Shown one piece after another: positions 8,006 to 17,400 of a stretch of 50,847 bases of DNA; position 1 is the stretch's first letter, and every line of letters begins with the position of its first letter. The notes under the pieces were generated by a model. It saw only the letters and a list, made by a program, of their open reading frames with translations. It made no database searches and was not told where the DNA came from. This DNA is from Brevundimonas sp. UBA5936 (GTDB lineage: Bacteria; Pseudomonadota; Alphaproteobacteria; Caulobacterales; Caulobacteraceae): the NCBI GenBank assembly GCA_002430835.1, contig DJDA01000046.1, positions 1 through 50,847 on the forward strand. Reading direction: 5' to 3'. The position numbers and the translations under genes were made by a program.

Positions 8006-9789
8006 AACGCCTGGCCGATGCTGAGATAGAGTTGGAACCCAGAGTCGCCCTCACGCTTGTTCAACGGGAAGGCGATGTCGGCGCGCACAGGGCCGAACGG
8101 CAGTTTGTAACGCACGCCGACGCCCGCGCCGTAGCGCATATTGGTCAGGTTGGGCGTTTCCTGGAAGCCGATGGCGCCGCCGTCGACGAAGGCCACGGCC
8201 TGGAATTTCTCGCCGATGTCGCGTCGCACTTCGATCGAGGTCTCGAACAGCGACAGGCCGCCGCGCGGTCGGTTGTTGGGCAGGCGCGGGTTGATGCTCT
8301 GATAGGAATAGCCGCGAACCGAGCCGCCGCCGCCCGAATAGAACAGGCGGTCCGACGGGACGGTAAGTTCTTCGCCGCCGATGATGGAGCCGATACGGGC
8401 GCGTCCGGCCAGTACGGTCTTGGCGTCGTCCTGAAGCGGCAGATAGGCGGTCGCCTGGCCCTCGGTGCGCAGGAACAGGACCGTATCCTCGCCCGCCACA
8501 GCGGTCGGCTGGGTCGACAGCGACAGACGATAGCCCGAGGTGGGGTTCAACGGATCGTTTGAGCGATCCATGAAAGCGCTGCCGCGCAGGGTGACGATGG
8601 CCAGGTCGCGGTCGAAGGTGATCGGCGCCTGGGTCACCGGGTCGAACCGATATTCCGTGTAGCGGCCCGCATCGACGCCCAGGCCGTAGCTGAACCACGA
8701 CGTCTTGCCGAGGCGTTGGGACAGGTCTGCGGCCAGGGTGATGGCGCTGCGGTCGTAGGCGTCCGTCTGCTCGTTGACGATGAAGGACGACAGCTTGAGC
8801 GTCCGTCCAGCCTTGCGCCAGTGCGGCTGGGACCACTCGCCGCCGATGCGGCTGTCGATGCTGGCGATGCGCGCGCCATAGCGCAGGGTGTCGGCGCGCC
8901 CGAAACGATTGTAGCGCGTGCGGAAGACATCGACGCCGACGCCTTCATAGGTTGAATAGGTGGCGCCGGCCTCAAGCAGGCTGATTGGCCGATCCGCGAG
9001 GGTGACGACGACCGGGCGCAGGCCGTCCGGCCGAATGTCGTCCAGCGGCGACAGGGCCACGCCCACGCCGTCATAGACGCCGGTGTCCAGAAGGCGACGT
9101 TCCAGTTCGGCGACGTCCTCTGGATCGTAGCGATCGCCTTCCTTCCAGGGGACCAGGCTCTGGAGCCAGCTTTCCTTGGTCGGTCCGCGGGTCCGCAATT
9201 GAATCCCGTTCAGCCGCACCAGCTCGCCGGAGTTGATGTTGAAGCCGGGTTGAACCAGGAAGGTGGCGTGATCCACGACCACGCGGCGGGGCAGGGCGAC
9301 GGCGTCCGCATAGCCGCGCCTGGTCAGATCGGCGACGACGCGGCCTTCGGCTTCCAGAATCCCGGCGGCCCGGCCCGGCTCGCCGGGCTTGAGCCGGATG
9401 TCCTCAATGACAGCGGTGCTGGTTTCTGCGTCCGGCGCAGGCGCAGTCCAGTTGATCGTGGTTTCGCCCAGGACGAAGCGGCGACCCGGCGCGATCTGAA
9501 CCACGGCGACAGGCTTGTCATCGCCCTCGACCTGATCCTCTACGGTGGCTTGGTAATAGCCTTCCGAACGCAGCAAGGCCTGAGCTGAAGTCAGGGCGGC
9601 GCGGGCGCGACGACGCGCCTCGAAGCGATTGGACGGCGCGCCGTCCACCTCGCCAATGGCCTGTTCGAGCTGGCGTTTGAGATCGCCGTCTATTTCACCG
9701 CGAATCTGAGCTCGGGGTTCGGCGGCGGCCTGGCTTGCAAGGGCGCATACTGCCGCGCCGGCAAGAAGGAGGGGAAGCCTCGACGTCAA
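8002..9789 (-). CDS. tamA: Omp85-family outer-membrane protein TamA
   Basis: The 595-residue protein begins with a Sec signal peptide (likely cut after SQAAA, residue 23), followed by POTRA-type repeats (about 25-265) and a 16-stranded barrel domain ending in a C-terminal Phe (IGQAF). The diagnostic VRGY motif of Omp85 proteins is at 491-494 (SGGGGSVRGYSYQS). TamA forms the outer-membrane part of the TAM complex with TamB. The start is TTG at 9789; an upstream in-frame stop and the intact signal peptide leave no ATG alternative. It is the first gene of a tamA-tamB operon with a 4-bp overlap. Confidence 0.93.
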   Translation of the reverse strand: MTSRLPLLLAGAAVCALASQAAAEPRAQIRGEIDGDLKRQLEQAIGEVDGAPSNRFEARRRARAALTSAQALLRSEGYYQATVEDQVEGDDKPVAVVQIAPGRRFVLGETTINWTAPAPDAETSTAVIEDIRLKPGEPGRAAGILEAEGRVVADLTRRGYADAVALPRRVVVDHATFLVQPGFNINSGELVRLNGIQLRTRGPTKESWLQSLVPWKEGDRYDPEDVAELERRLLDTGVYDGVGVALSPLDDIRPDGLRPVVVTLADRPISLLEAGATYSTYEGVGVDVFRTRYNRFGRADTLRYGARIASIDSRIGGEWSQPHWRKAGRTLKLSSFIVNEQTDAYDRSAITLAADLSQRLGKTSWFSYGLGVDAGRYTEYRFDPVTQAPITFDRDLAIVTLRGSAFMDRSNDPLNPTSGYRLSLSTQPTAVAGEDTVLFLRTEGQATAYLPLQDDAKTVLAGRARIGSIIGGEELTVPSDRLFYSGGGGSVRGYSYQSINPRLPNNRPRGGLSLFETSIEVRRDIGEKFQAVAFVDGGAIGFQETPNLTNMRYGAGVGVRYKLPFGPVRADIAFPLNKREGDSGFQLYLSIGQAF

Positions 9790-9845
9790 ATCCGAACCCT
9801 GGTTGCGAGACGATCATGAGCGATTAGCCCCGTTCGTCAGGAGAA

Positions 9846-10115
9846 TCAGTAAAACAGCGTATCGCTTTCGGGTTGCACTGTCTCTTCGGAGGAACGCTGG
9901 TCCGGCGGCAGCGCCTCTACTGGCGTGGCCGCTTCGGGAGCGGCGGGGGTCTCAGCAACGGCGGGCGCGGCGGCGTCTTCGGCGGCGGGGGCCTCAACGG
10001 GCACCGGCGCTTCGACGGGCGTCGGTTCGCTGTAGGGTTGTTCGCAGGCGGCCAGGAAGCCGGTGGCGGCCAGCGCCGCGCCGATCATCAGACGATTCAA
10101 CATGGATCGATTCAT
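9846..10115 (-). CDS. Small Pro/Ala-rich lipoprotein, function unknown
   Basis: This 89-residue protein has a clear lipoprotein signal (hydrophobic segment ending in FLAAC, Cys24) followed by a low-complexity Pro/Ala/Glu/Val stretch with repeated EAP-type units, and a short acidic tail. Such stretches usually act as flexible spacers between the membrane and the cell wall. The ribosome binding site is strong (AAGGGGGA upstream of the ATG at 10115); a second ATG four codons in is possible. It lies 56 bp upstream of tamA on the same strand, so an envelope role is reasonable, but no family was recognised. Confidence 0.65.
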   Translation of the reverse strand: MNRSMLNRLMIGAALAATGFLAACEQPYSEPTPVEAPVPVEAPAAEDAAAPAVAETPAAPEAATPVEALPPDQRSSEETVQPESDTLFY

Positions 10116-10347
10116 TTTTGATCCCCCTTCTAGGGGCTGGAAACGTGGAGAAGCGAAGCCGGTTCCTCTGGGCGCGCCTTTATAGGATTCATGTGAACCT
10201 GGGATGAATCGCGCGCTGGAATCGCCGTGATTTCGTGGCGGGGGTCGTCGTCAGAGCCTTGTTTGTGCGGTGAAAAATTTCCTGAAATTTCCACTTGCCC
10301 GCCGCGAAGCTCATCCGTATGTTCCGCGCTCTTCGCAAACGCGATGT

Positions 10348-10424
10348 GCGCCCCTAGCTCAGTTGGTTAGAGCATCTGACTTTTAATCAGAGGGTCCTCG
10401 GTTCGAGCCCGAGGGGGCGTACCA
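10348..10424 (+). tRNA. tRNA-Lys (anticodon TTT)
   Basis: A full cloverleaf can be drawn. The acceptor arm GCGCCCC pairs with GGGGCGT, with a G-U pair at position 1-72. The D arm is TAGCTCAGTTGGTTAGAGC, the anticodon loop CTTTTAA has anticodon TTT at 10382-10384, the T arm contains TTCGAGC, the discriminator is A, and the CCA end is encoded (10422-10424). Its cognate synthetase, a class I LysRS, lies 7 kb away at 17401. Confidence 0.97.
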
Positions 10425-10453
10425 CTCCCCTGAAAATCCAAGACGATCAGCGC

Positions 10454-10660
10454 CTAGGACTTCTGGTTCTTGTTGCGGACCGCGCGCTCGAGTTCCGTCA
10501 GGCGTTCGTCCAGCCAGCTGACATGTGAGGTTCCGACGCCGCGCCGCCGCAAGGGCCCGTGGAGCCGCCAGGCGAGTGCGAGCGCCGCCGCCAGTACGAC
10601 TGCGGCGATCACGAAATCCAGCCATGTCAGATTATAAAGCGGGACGTTCAGCATGCGCAT
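10454..10660 (-). CDS. Small single-pass membrane protein, unknown
   Basis: A 68-residue product with one predicted transmembrane helix (about residues 13-33, WLDFVIAAVVLAAALALAW) and a charged C-terminal half (DERLTELERAVRNK) that looks helical. The ribosome binding site is weak and a second ATG lies two codons in. Third-position GC and the clean hydrophobic-then-amphipathic layout support a real gene, but I do not recognise the family. Confidence 0.5.
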   Translation of the reverse strand: MRMLNVPLYNLTWLDFVIAAVVLAAALALAWRLHGPLRRRGVGTSHVSWLDERLTELERAVRNKNQKS

Positions 10661-10743
10661 GACATCAGCCTAGGCGGGCTTTGGGCTGGGTGTCGAGGGA
10701 GGCAGGCTTGGCTTTAACGCGCAGGGCGTGATTAAACGCGCTC

Positions 10744-11292
10744 ATGCGCCAGATTTCATTGACTGTCATCGCTGTGTCCCTGTTGCTTGCCGGCTGCAAC
10801 GCCGGCGCCTCCGCCCGAGACGGCGTGGACCAGGTGGGGACGGGCCTGGGCGACGCCGTGGCTGCGCCGCTAGAGGATCTGAACCTCAAGCGTCAGGAAA
10901 TACCGACCGTTCTGCTGCAGGCGGAATCCAATCCCTATGACGTGCGCAACATGACCCGATGCACTGTCATCGCCGCCGAAATAGCGCGGCTGGATGAGGC
11001 TCTGGGGCCGGACACGGACGCCGCGCCCACCGACGACGGAACCTTCATGAGCGAGCGCGCCGCTGACGCCGCCGCCGGGGCGACGCTGGACGCCGTGCGC
11101 GGCACGGTGACGGACTTCATTCCGGCCCGCAGCTGGGTGCGCCGCCTGACCGGCGCCGACGCGCACAGCAAGCACGTCCAGTCGGCCATTCAGGCGGGCC
11201 TGCGTCGCCGCTCCTTCCTGAAGGGCGTAGGAATGCAGCGCAACTGCGCCCCGCCGGCCGCGCCGGCCGGATTCGTTCCGCGTCGCGGCTAG
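10744..11292 (+). CDS. Hypothetical lipoprotein
   Basis: The 182-residue protein starts with a classic lipoprotein signal (SLLLAGC, Cys18) and continues as a soluble, mostly helical domain with two further cysteines (CTVIAAE and QRNCAPP). The spacing VRNMTRCTVIAAEIARLDEALGPD resembles secreted proteins of unknown function common in Caulobacterales. A GxGLGDAVAAPLEDLN segment follows the lipobox. No catalytic motif is visible. It overlaps tgt tail-to-tail by 4 bp. Confidence 0.72.
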   Translation: MRQISLTVIAVSLLLAGCNAGASARDGVDQVGTGLGDAVAAPLEDLNLKRQEIPTVLLQAESNPYDVRNMTRCTVIAAEIARLDEALGPDTDAAPTDDGTFMSERAADAAAGATLDAVRGTVTDFIPARSWVRRLTGADAHSKHVQSAIQAGLRRRSFLKGVGMQRNCAPPAAPAGFVPRRG

Positions 11293-12401
11293 GTCTTCAG
11301 ATGCCGCGCACGGAAGTCGCGGCGGAACTGTTCGAACCGACCCTCGGCGATGGCGGCGCGCATGGCGGCCGTCAGCGCCTGGAAGAAGGCGATGTTGTGC
11401 CAGCTCAGCAGGATCTTGCCGAGAATCTCATCGGCGCGGATCAGGTGATGCAGGTAAGCCTTTGAATAATCTTGTGAGGCCGGGCAGGGGACTTCGACGT
11501 CCAGCGGATCCTGATCCTCGGCGAAGCGGGCGTTCTTGAGGTTCAGCGGGCCGTCCCAGGTCCAGGCCTGTCCGTGACGCCCGGCGCGGGTCGGCAGGAC
11601 GCAGTCGAACATGTCGACGCCGCGATAGACCGCTTCGACCAGGTCGATCGGCTTGCCGACGCCCATCAGATAGCGGGGGCGGTCCTTGGGCAGGAACTCG
11701 GGCGCATAGTCCAGAACCTCGCACATGGCTTCGTGGCCTTCGCCGACGGCCAGGCCGCCGATGGCGTAGCCGTCGAAGCCGATCTCCTGCAGACGTTCGG
11801 AGGATTCACGGCGCAGGTTCTCATAGGTCGAGCCCTGCTGAATGCCGAACAGGGCCTGCGTGTCGCGCGTGCCGAAGGCGTTCTTGGAGCGCTGGGCCCA
11901 GCGCGCGGACAGCTCCATGCCTTCGCGCGCGCGCTTTTCCTCGGCGGGCCAGGCGACGCATTCGTCCAGTTGCATGACGATGTCGGAGCCCAGGCGGTCG
12001 GCCTGAATCTGGATCGAGCGTTCCGGCGTCAGGACGTGTTTCGACCCGTCGATATGGCTGGAGAAGGTCACGGCCTCCTCGGTCAACTTGGAGATGCCTG
12101 ACAGGCTCATGACCTGGAAGCCGCCGGAGTCGGTCAGGATCGGCTTGTCCCAGCGCATGAAGTTATGGAGGCCGCCCAGGCGCTCCATCCGCTCGGGACC
12201 GGGCCGCAGCATCAGGTGATAGGTGTTGCCCAGCAGGATGTCCGCGCCGGTCTGTTTGACCTGATCCACCGTCATCGCCTTGACCGTGGCGGCGGTGCCG
12301 ACGGGCATGAAGGCGGGCGTGCGGATGTCGCCGCGCGCAGTCTTCAGCACGCCGGTGCGGGCGCGGCCTTCGACAGCGGAGATCTCAAACGGAAAAGGCA
12401 T
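11289..12401 (-). CDS. tgt: tRNA-guanine transglycosylase (queuosine pathway)
   Basis: The 370-residue enzyme exchanges guanine-34 of tRNAs with GUN anticodons for preQ1. The active-site aspartates are present: Asp91 in LTDSGGFQVMSL and nucleophile Asp266 in DMFDCVLPTR. So is the substrate-binding GGLAVGE. The zinc site is degraded: compared with the usual CxCxxC...H (E. coli numbering 302/304/307/333), this protein has Val304, Cys306, Ser309 and His335, so only two of four ligands remain. A good ribosome binding site (AAGGAA) precedes the ATG. It is divergent from the broken TBDR gene. queA lies 3.3 kb away, and queC/queE 13 kb away. Confidence 0.95.
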   Translation of the reverse strand: MPFPFEISAVEGRARTGVLKTARGDIRTPAFMPVGTAATVKAMTVDQVKQTGADILLGNTYHLMLRPGPERMERLGGLHNFMRWDKPILTDSGGFQVMSLSGISKLTEEAVTFSSHIDGSKHVLTPERSIQIQADRLGSDIVMQLDECVAWPAEEKRAREGMELSARWAQRSKNAFGTRDTQALFGIQQGSTYENLRRESSERLQEIGFDGYAIGGLAVGEGHEAMCEVLDYAPEFLPKDRPRYLMGVGKPIDLVEAVYRGVDMFDCVLPTRAGRHGQAWTWDGPLNLKNARFAEDQDPLDVEVPCPASQDYSKAYLHHLIRADEILGKILLSWHNIAFFQALTAAMRAAIAEGRFEQFRRDFRARHLKT

Positions 12402-12596
12402 GGGCGTTCCTTGCAGGGAGGCGCGTCTTAGGCCGAACGGCGGAAGGCCGCCAGCCCTTGGAGGGTGTCAGGCGAGGCGGTTCTGTGGCGGCAATCCGGC
12501 GTCGGCGCCTTTGTTCGAATAGCGACGGTTATTTGGCAACCGAACGATCACGCGGCTGTTAGGGCAGCGCACAAAGCCGTGAAAGTCGCCTGATTA
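12402..12596. other. Divergent intergenic region between tgt and the TBDR gene
   Basis: This 195-bp gap holds the outward promoters of tgt and the TBDR. A weak imperfect dyad (CGGTT-N7-AACCG at 12526-12542) is visible, but nothing that I would call an operator with confidence. Confidence 0.3.
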
Positions 12597-15204
12597 ATGC
12601 TGTTCCGTTCGGGAACCCTGGGTTCCGTCTCTCTGCTTGCGCTCGCCGTCGCCCATCCTGCCTGGTCTCAGGATTCCCTTGAAGTCACGCCGCCGTCGGC
12701 CGTCTCGGACGGCCCCGTCCAGGTGCAGGACGTGGTGGTGACGGGCCTGCGCGGCAGCCTGCGCTCGGCGCAGGCGCTGAAACGCAACGCTGACGAGGTG
12801 ATGGACGCCATCGTCGCCGAGGACATCGGCAAGCTGCCGGACGTGAACGCCTCGGAATCTTTGGCGCGGGTCACGGGCATCCAGGTCGAGCGCGGAGGCG
12901 GGGAGGCGTCGCGCGTGATCGTGCGAGGCCTGCCTGATGTGGCCACCACCTACAACGGCCGCGACATCTTCACGGATCAGGGACGTTCGGTCGCCATGCA
13001 GGACTTCCCGGCGGCGGCCATCGCCGCGCTGGAGGTCTATAAGTCCAGTTCCGCCTGGCGACTTGAGTCCGGCATCGCCGGCCTGATCAATGTGCGGTCT
13101 CGCCGGCCGTTCGACTTCGACGGCTTCGAACTGTCGACCTCGGTGAAGGGGTCATATGCGACCCAGTCTGAAAGCTATGACCCGAACGGCGACATCCTGA
13201 TCAGTAACCGCTGGAATACCGGCGCGGGCGAGGTCGGAGCCTTGCTGAACCTGTCCTACACCAGTCTCCGCTACCTCGACTCCGTGCGCTGGGACAGCGG
13301 CGGCATCGTCGCCGTGGACGGGCAGTCGGCTGATCCGGCGGTGCAGGGCGCGCGATACCCGGATGCCGTGGGCATCTTCTACGGGACCGGCGAGCGCTGG
13401 CGGCCGTCGGCTAATCTGGCGCTGCAATGGCGACCGAACGACCAGTGGGAATTCTATGTCGATGCCCTCTATCAGGGCTATCGTAACAAGATTTCGGACC
13501 GCCAGTTCATTGTGCCGCTGAACCACGAGATCACCCGGTTCGAGGACGTGGCGTTGCGCGACGGCCGCAATGAGATTCAGAGCCTGACCCAGATCTCCGG
13601 CCGTCGCCCGGAGCAGTGGCAGGGCGCCTCGACCGGCAAGACCAACACCTGGCAGGCGGCCGTGGGCGGCCGCTACAACGCCGGGCCGCTTCAGATTGCC
13701 TTTGATCTGGCGCGCACCGACAGCACCTATGAGTTTTCGAACTACAGTTTCGACACGGCCTTCACCCATGCTCCGGTGACGTTGATCGACTTCGATACAT
13801 CGGGCGAAGACGGTGGGGCGACCTTCGAATTCCGCGACTTCGACGTTACGAACCCGAACAACTACGTCTATCGCGGTCTGTTCGATCGCCACTTCATCGG
13901 CGCGGGCGATGATTGGCAGGCGAAGATCGACCTGACCTATGACACGGGAAACAGCCTGATCCCGCAGTTGAAGTTCGGCGTGCGCTACGTCGACCGCAAC
14001 GGCTCCTATCAGAACGGCGAGCGGTATCAGAACCAGGAAGACCTGGGCCTGCCGCTGACCTCACTTCCGGTCGAGCTGGCCCTGATCCCGGCCGGGTTCA
14101 ATGGCAGCGACGTTCAGGCCATGCGCGCCTGGGTGTCGCCGACCTACGGCAGCCTGCGCTCCAACATGGACGCCCTGCGCGCGCTGGCCGGGTTCGAGCC
14201 GGGGCGCCCGCCGATCAACCCGGTTCAGACCTATGAGGCGTCCGAGACGGCCTATACGGCCTATGGTCAGGCCGATTTCGCCATCAACACCCGTATTCCG
14301 ATCGAGGGCGAACTGGGCCTGCGCATCGTCGCCACCGACTTCACCGTGAGCGGGACCAGCCGCTCGACAGAGGGCGAAGCCGAGGTCTTCACGCCGGTCG
14401 ATCAGGGTGGACGCTACACCGACCTGCTGCCCAGCCTGGGCGTGCGCTTCATGCTGGACGACGGCCTGATCCTGCGCATGGCGGCGAACCAGACGCGGAC
14501 GCGCCCGGCCTTCGGTCAGCTTAACCCCAGCCTGTTCGTCAGCCCGTCGGCCGATACCTCTGGACGGCGCACGGCCTCGGGGGGCAATCCCGATCTGAAG
14601 CCGATCCAGTCGACCAACTACGACCTGACGCTGGAGCGTTATTTCGCCGATACCGGCGCCGCGACCCTGGCCCTGTTCCGGCGCGAGATTTCAGGCTTCA
14701 TCGCCGATCAGACGATGGACGTGGACGATCCAGTCTACGGCGTCCTGCGCGTCACGCGGCCGGTCAATCTGAACGACGCCGTGCTGCAGGGCGTCGAGGC
14801 GTCCTTCACGACCTTCTTCGACTACGACTTTGTGCCGCAATGGGCGCGCTCGTTCGGGGTCGCAGGCCAACGCCACCTACATCGACGGGGTGCTGCCCTA
14901 TGTGTCGAAATATTCCTACAACCTGACCGGCATGTATGAGAACGGGCCGTGGACGGCGCGGCTGGCCTATAATCTGCGGACCAAGTTCGGCAACGGCGTC
15001 ATCGGCGAGCACGTCGATGATGTGGCGCGGCTGGACTTCTCGGCGGGCTGGTCACCGACCGAGCGCATCACCGTCAGCTTCGACGCGACCAATATCCTGG
15101 GTCAGCCGTTCCGGTCGTTCTACGACTATGGCGAGGGCGTCTATCCGCGCGACGTGCGCTATGAAGAGAGCCTCTACACAGTGGGTCTGCGCTTCCGGTA
15201 CTGA
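12597..15204 (+). pseudogene. TonB-dependent receptor (Caulobacter/Xanthomonas type), interrupted by a one-base frameshift
   Basis: The first frame starts at the ATG at 12597 with a Sec signal peptide (cut near AWSQ) and runs through the plug domain (VVVTGLRGSLRSAQ, EDIGKLPDVNASESLARVTG, VIVRGL) typical of TIGR01782-type receptors. It continues into the barrel until about 14860. The sequence then continues in the next frame (QANATYIDG onward) to 15204, where the barrel ends normally in LRFRY. Removing one G within 14856-14862 (a GGGG run or the G at 14862) restores an uninterrupted receptor of about 868 residues. Without repair the first frame reads nonsense to a stop at 14939, losing the last strands. 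This may be a true mutation, or a homopolymer error in the assembly. Confidence 0.85.
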
Positions 15205-15211
15205 ACCAGGC

Positions 15212-15688
15212 TCAGCGCAGGAGCGTCTCGAGGCGCTCAGCACGCTGCAGATCCTTGGGACGACCGAACAGGCGGCACTTCTCGATCTGTTCGGCGACGG
15301 TAGGAACATAGAGCGTGCCCCCGTCCAGTTCGATCGCCTGGCGCGTGGTGAAGATGACCGGCGTCCAGTCGGCGCCCGCGCGCACGTCCATCATCGCCAT
15401 GACCTCAATTGGAACCGGCGTGGTCAGGATTTCGCCGAACACCTGCGACCGGAACAGGCCTTCGCCGGGGTCTTCGATGGCTTCGCCGTGCAGAGCCTCG
15501 ATCAGGCGCCGGGCGTCGCGAGGACTGGTCATCACGTCGACATCGGGCACGTGCCATTCCGACAGGCCCGACAGCGCCATGCCCGCGCCCCCGAACACCC
15601 ACCAGGGATCCTGAAGCTCACTGGCCGCTGAAGCCAGGATGTCGAAGGTCGCGGCCAGATTTTCGGGCAGGTCGTCGATGTGGCTCAT
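15212..15688 (-). CDS. Nucleotidyltransferase-fold protein coupled to queA
   Basis: The 158-residue protein has the minimal nucleotidyltransferase signature: a GG turn (Gly33-Gly34 in WWVFGGAGMALSGL) followed by DVDV (Asp49 and Asp51), then helices and a strand with a possible third acidic residue (PIEVMAMMD). The layout resembles small stand-alone NTases, including those of toxin-antitoxin or antibiotic-modifying type, but nothing specifies a substrate. Its ATG overlaps the queA stop as ATGA (15685-15688), so it is translationally coupled to queA. No partner toxin or HEPN gene is adjacent. It runs convergent to the TBDR pseudogene with 7 bp between them. Confidence 0.62.
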   Translation of the reverse strand: MSHIDDLPENLAATFDILASAASELQDPWWVFGGAGMALSGLSEWHVPDVDVMTSPRDARRLIEALHGEAIEDPGEGLFRSQVFGEILTTPVPIEVMAMMDVRAGADWTPVIFTTRQAIELDGGTLYVPTVAEQIEKCRLFGRPKDLQRAERLETLLR

Positions 15689-16779
15689 TGGGCGTCTTCC
15701 CGAAACAGCAGGCTTCCGTCGCCATAAGAATAGAAGCGGTAGCCGCTGTCGATGGCGTGGGCGTAGGCGGCGCGCATCGTCTCCAGCCCGGCGAAGGCGC
15801 TGACCAGCATGAACAGCGTCGATTTCGGCAGGTGGAAGTTGGTCATCAGCACGTCGCAGGCGCGGAAGCGATAGCCTGGCGTGATGAAGATGGCCGTGTC
15901 GCCGTGGAAGGGCTGGACCACACCCTCTTCGCTCGTGGCGCTCTCAAGCAGGCGAAGCGAGGTGGTGCCGACGCAGACGATGCGCCCGCCCGCCGCACGC
16001 ACGGCGTTCAGGGCGGCGGCGGTCTCGGCCGAGACCTCGCCCCACTCGGAATGCATCTTGTGATCGGCGGTGTCGTCCGCCTTGACCGGCAGGAAGGTGC
16101 CCGCCCCAACGTGCAGGGTCACGGCGTGGGTCGTCACGCCGCGCGCCTGGATGGCGTCCAGCAGGGCAGGCGTGAAGTGCAGGCCCGCCGTCGGCGCCGC
16201 GACCGAGCCGTCATGCTCGGCGAAGACGGTCTGGTAATCCTTCAGATCTTGATCGTCCTCGGCCCGCTTGGCCGCGATGTAGGGGGGCAGGGGCATGACC
16301 CCGACCTCGCGGATGGCGTCATCCAGCACAGGGCCCGCCAGATCGAAGCGCAGGGTGACGAGGCCGTCCTCGCCCTTGGCGGTGATCTCGGCATCGACCT
16401 GGCCCAGGAAGCAGGCGCTGTCTTCCTCGCGCCCGAAACGAACGCGGTCGCCGACCTTCAGCCGCTTGCCGGGCTTCATGAAGGCGCTCCAGGTATCGGG
16501 CGCGTCGCGGTGGTGCAGGGTGGCCTCGACCGGGACCGACAGCAGCTCGCCCTCTGGCCCGGTGCGGTGGCGGACGCCCGACAGGCGGGCGGGGATCACG
16601 CGGGTGTCGTTGAAGACTAGGGCGTCGCCGGGTCGCAGGAAGTCCGGCAGGTCGCGGATGATCCGATCTTGCAGATCGCCGCCCTTCACGATCAGAAACC
16701 GCGCGGAATCGCGCGGGTCGGCAGGACGCAGGGCGATGCACGCCTCGGGCAGGTCGAAGTCGAAATCAGATGTCCGCAT
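15685..16779 (-). CDS. queA: S-adenosylmethionine:tRNA ribosyltransferase-isomerase
   Basis: QueA transfers the ribosyl part of SAM to preQ1 in tRNA to make epoxyqueuosine. The protein (364 residues from this start) opens with MRTSDFDFDLPEACIALRPA, matching the family N-terminus, and contains VFNDTRVIPARL and AAPTAGLHFTPALL. An in-frame GTG at 16797 has a better ribosome binding site (AAGGCGGGG) and would add six residues (MSIARL), so the start is uncertain by 18 nt. Its stop overlaps the start of the downstream NTase gene. Together with tgt, queC and queE it supports a complete de novo queuosine pathway. Confidence 0.93.
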   Translation of the reverse strand: MRTSDFDFDLPEACIALRPADPRDSARFLIVKGGDLQDRIIRDLPDFLRPGDALVFNDTRVIPARLSGVRHRTGPEGELLSVPVEATLHHRDAPDTWSAFMKPGKRLKVGDRVRFGREEDSACFLGQVDAEITAKGEDGLVTLRFDLAGPVLDDAIREVGVMPLPPYIAAKRAEDDQDLKDYQTVFAEHDGSVAAPTAGLHFTPALLDAIQARGVTTHAVTLHVGAGTFLPVKADDTADHKMHSEWGEVSAETAAALNAVRAAGGRIVCVGTTSLRLLESATSEEGVVQPFHGDTAIFITPGYRFRACDVLMTNFHLPKSTLFMLVSAFAGLETMRAAYAHAIDSGYRFYSYGDGSLLFREDAQ

Positions 16780-16892
16780 GAGGCGGGCAATGCTCACGCC
16801 CCGCCTTTGCGGTCAAGCGAGGCCCGGCCGAAAGTCGACTGGCGAAAACCGCTCCAGCCGCTATGTCAGACTGAGCAATGGGAGTTGAGTGC

Positions 16893-17351
16893 ATGACCGA
16901 CCGTTATCTGGACGACCTGACCGTCGGCGAAAGTTGGGACAGCGAGCCCTTCACGATCACCGAGGCCGAGATCATCGCCTTTGCGACCGAGTTCGACCCC
17001 CAGCCCATGCACGTGGACAAGGCGGCGGCCGAGGCGGGCCGGTTCGGCGGCCTGATCGCCAGCGGCTGGCACGTCTGTTCGCGCGTCATGCGCCAGTTCG
17101 TGGACGAAGCCTATTTCGGCCAGACGCCGCTGCTGGGCATGAACGTCGACGCCCTGTGGTGGGTGCGGCCCGTGCGTCCCGGCGACACCCTGACCGTGCG
17201 CCGTGAAATCATCGAAATCCGCCCGTCCAAGAGCCAGCCCGATCGCGGCGTCGTGCGCACCAAGACGACCGTCACCAATCAGGACGACGACCTGGCCATG
17301 AGCTTCGAGAACCAGATGCAACTGCCCCGGAACGCCGAAGCGCGCCTGTAA
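16893..17351 (+). CDS. MaoC-family dehydratase (hotdog fold)
   Basis: The 152-residue protein carries the R-hydratase signature: FATEFDPQPMHVD with catalytic Asp35 and His40, followed by GRFGGLIASGWH. MaoC-like hydratases add water to trans-2-enoyl-CoA, usually in fatty acid or polyhydroxyalkanoate metabolism; the exact substrate is not clear from sequence. I choose the ATG at 16893 (MTDRYLDDLTVGESW) because GGAG lies 8 nt upstream and similarity begins there; an in-frame start five codons earlier (16878) is less likely. It is followed by lysS on the same strand after 49 bp. Confidence 0.88.
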   Translation: MTDRYLDDLTVGESWDSEPFTITEAEIIAFATEFDPQPMHVDKAAAEAGRFGGLIASGWHVCSRVMRQFVDEAYFGQTPLLGMNVDALWWVRPVRPGDTLTVRREIIEIRPSKSQPDRGVVRTKTTVTNQDDDLAMSFENQMQLPRNAEARL

Positions 17352-17400
17352 GACGCCGCTGCTGTTGACCCCGGCCCTTCAAGGCGTCAAAGCCCGGTAC

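Noticed and set aside
4136..8029. Long plus-strand ORFs (4136-5335, 6824-8029 and others) opposite tamB
   Set aside because: Antisense frames of a strongly biased GC-rich gene; low-complexity composition and no ribosome binding sites.
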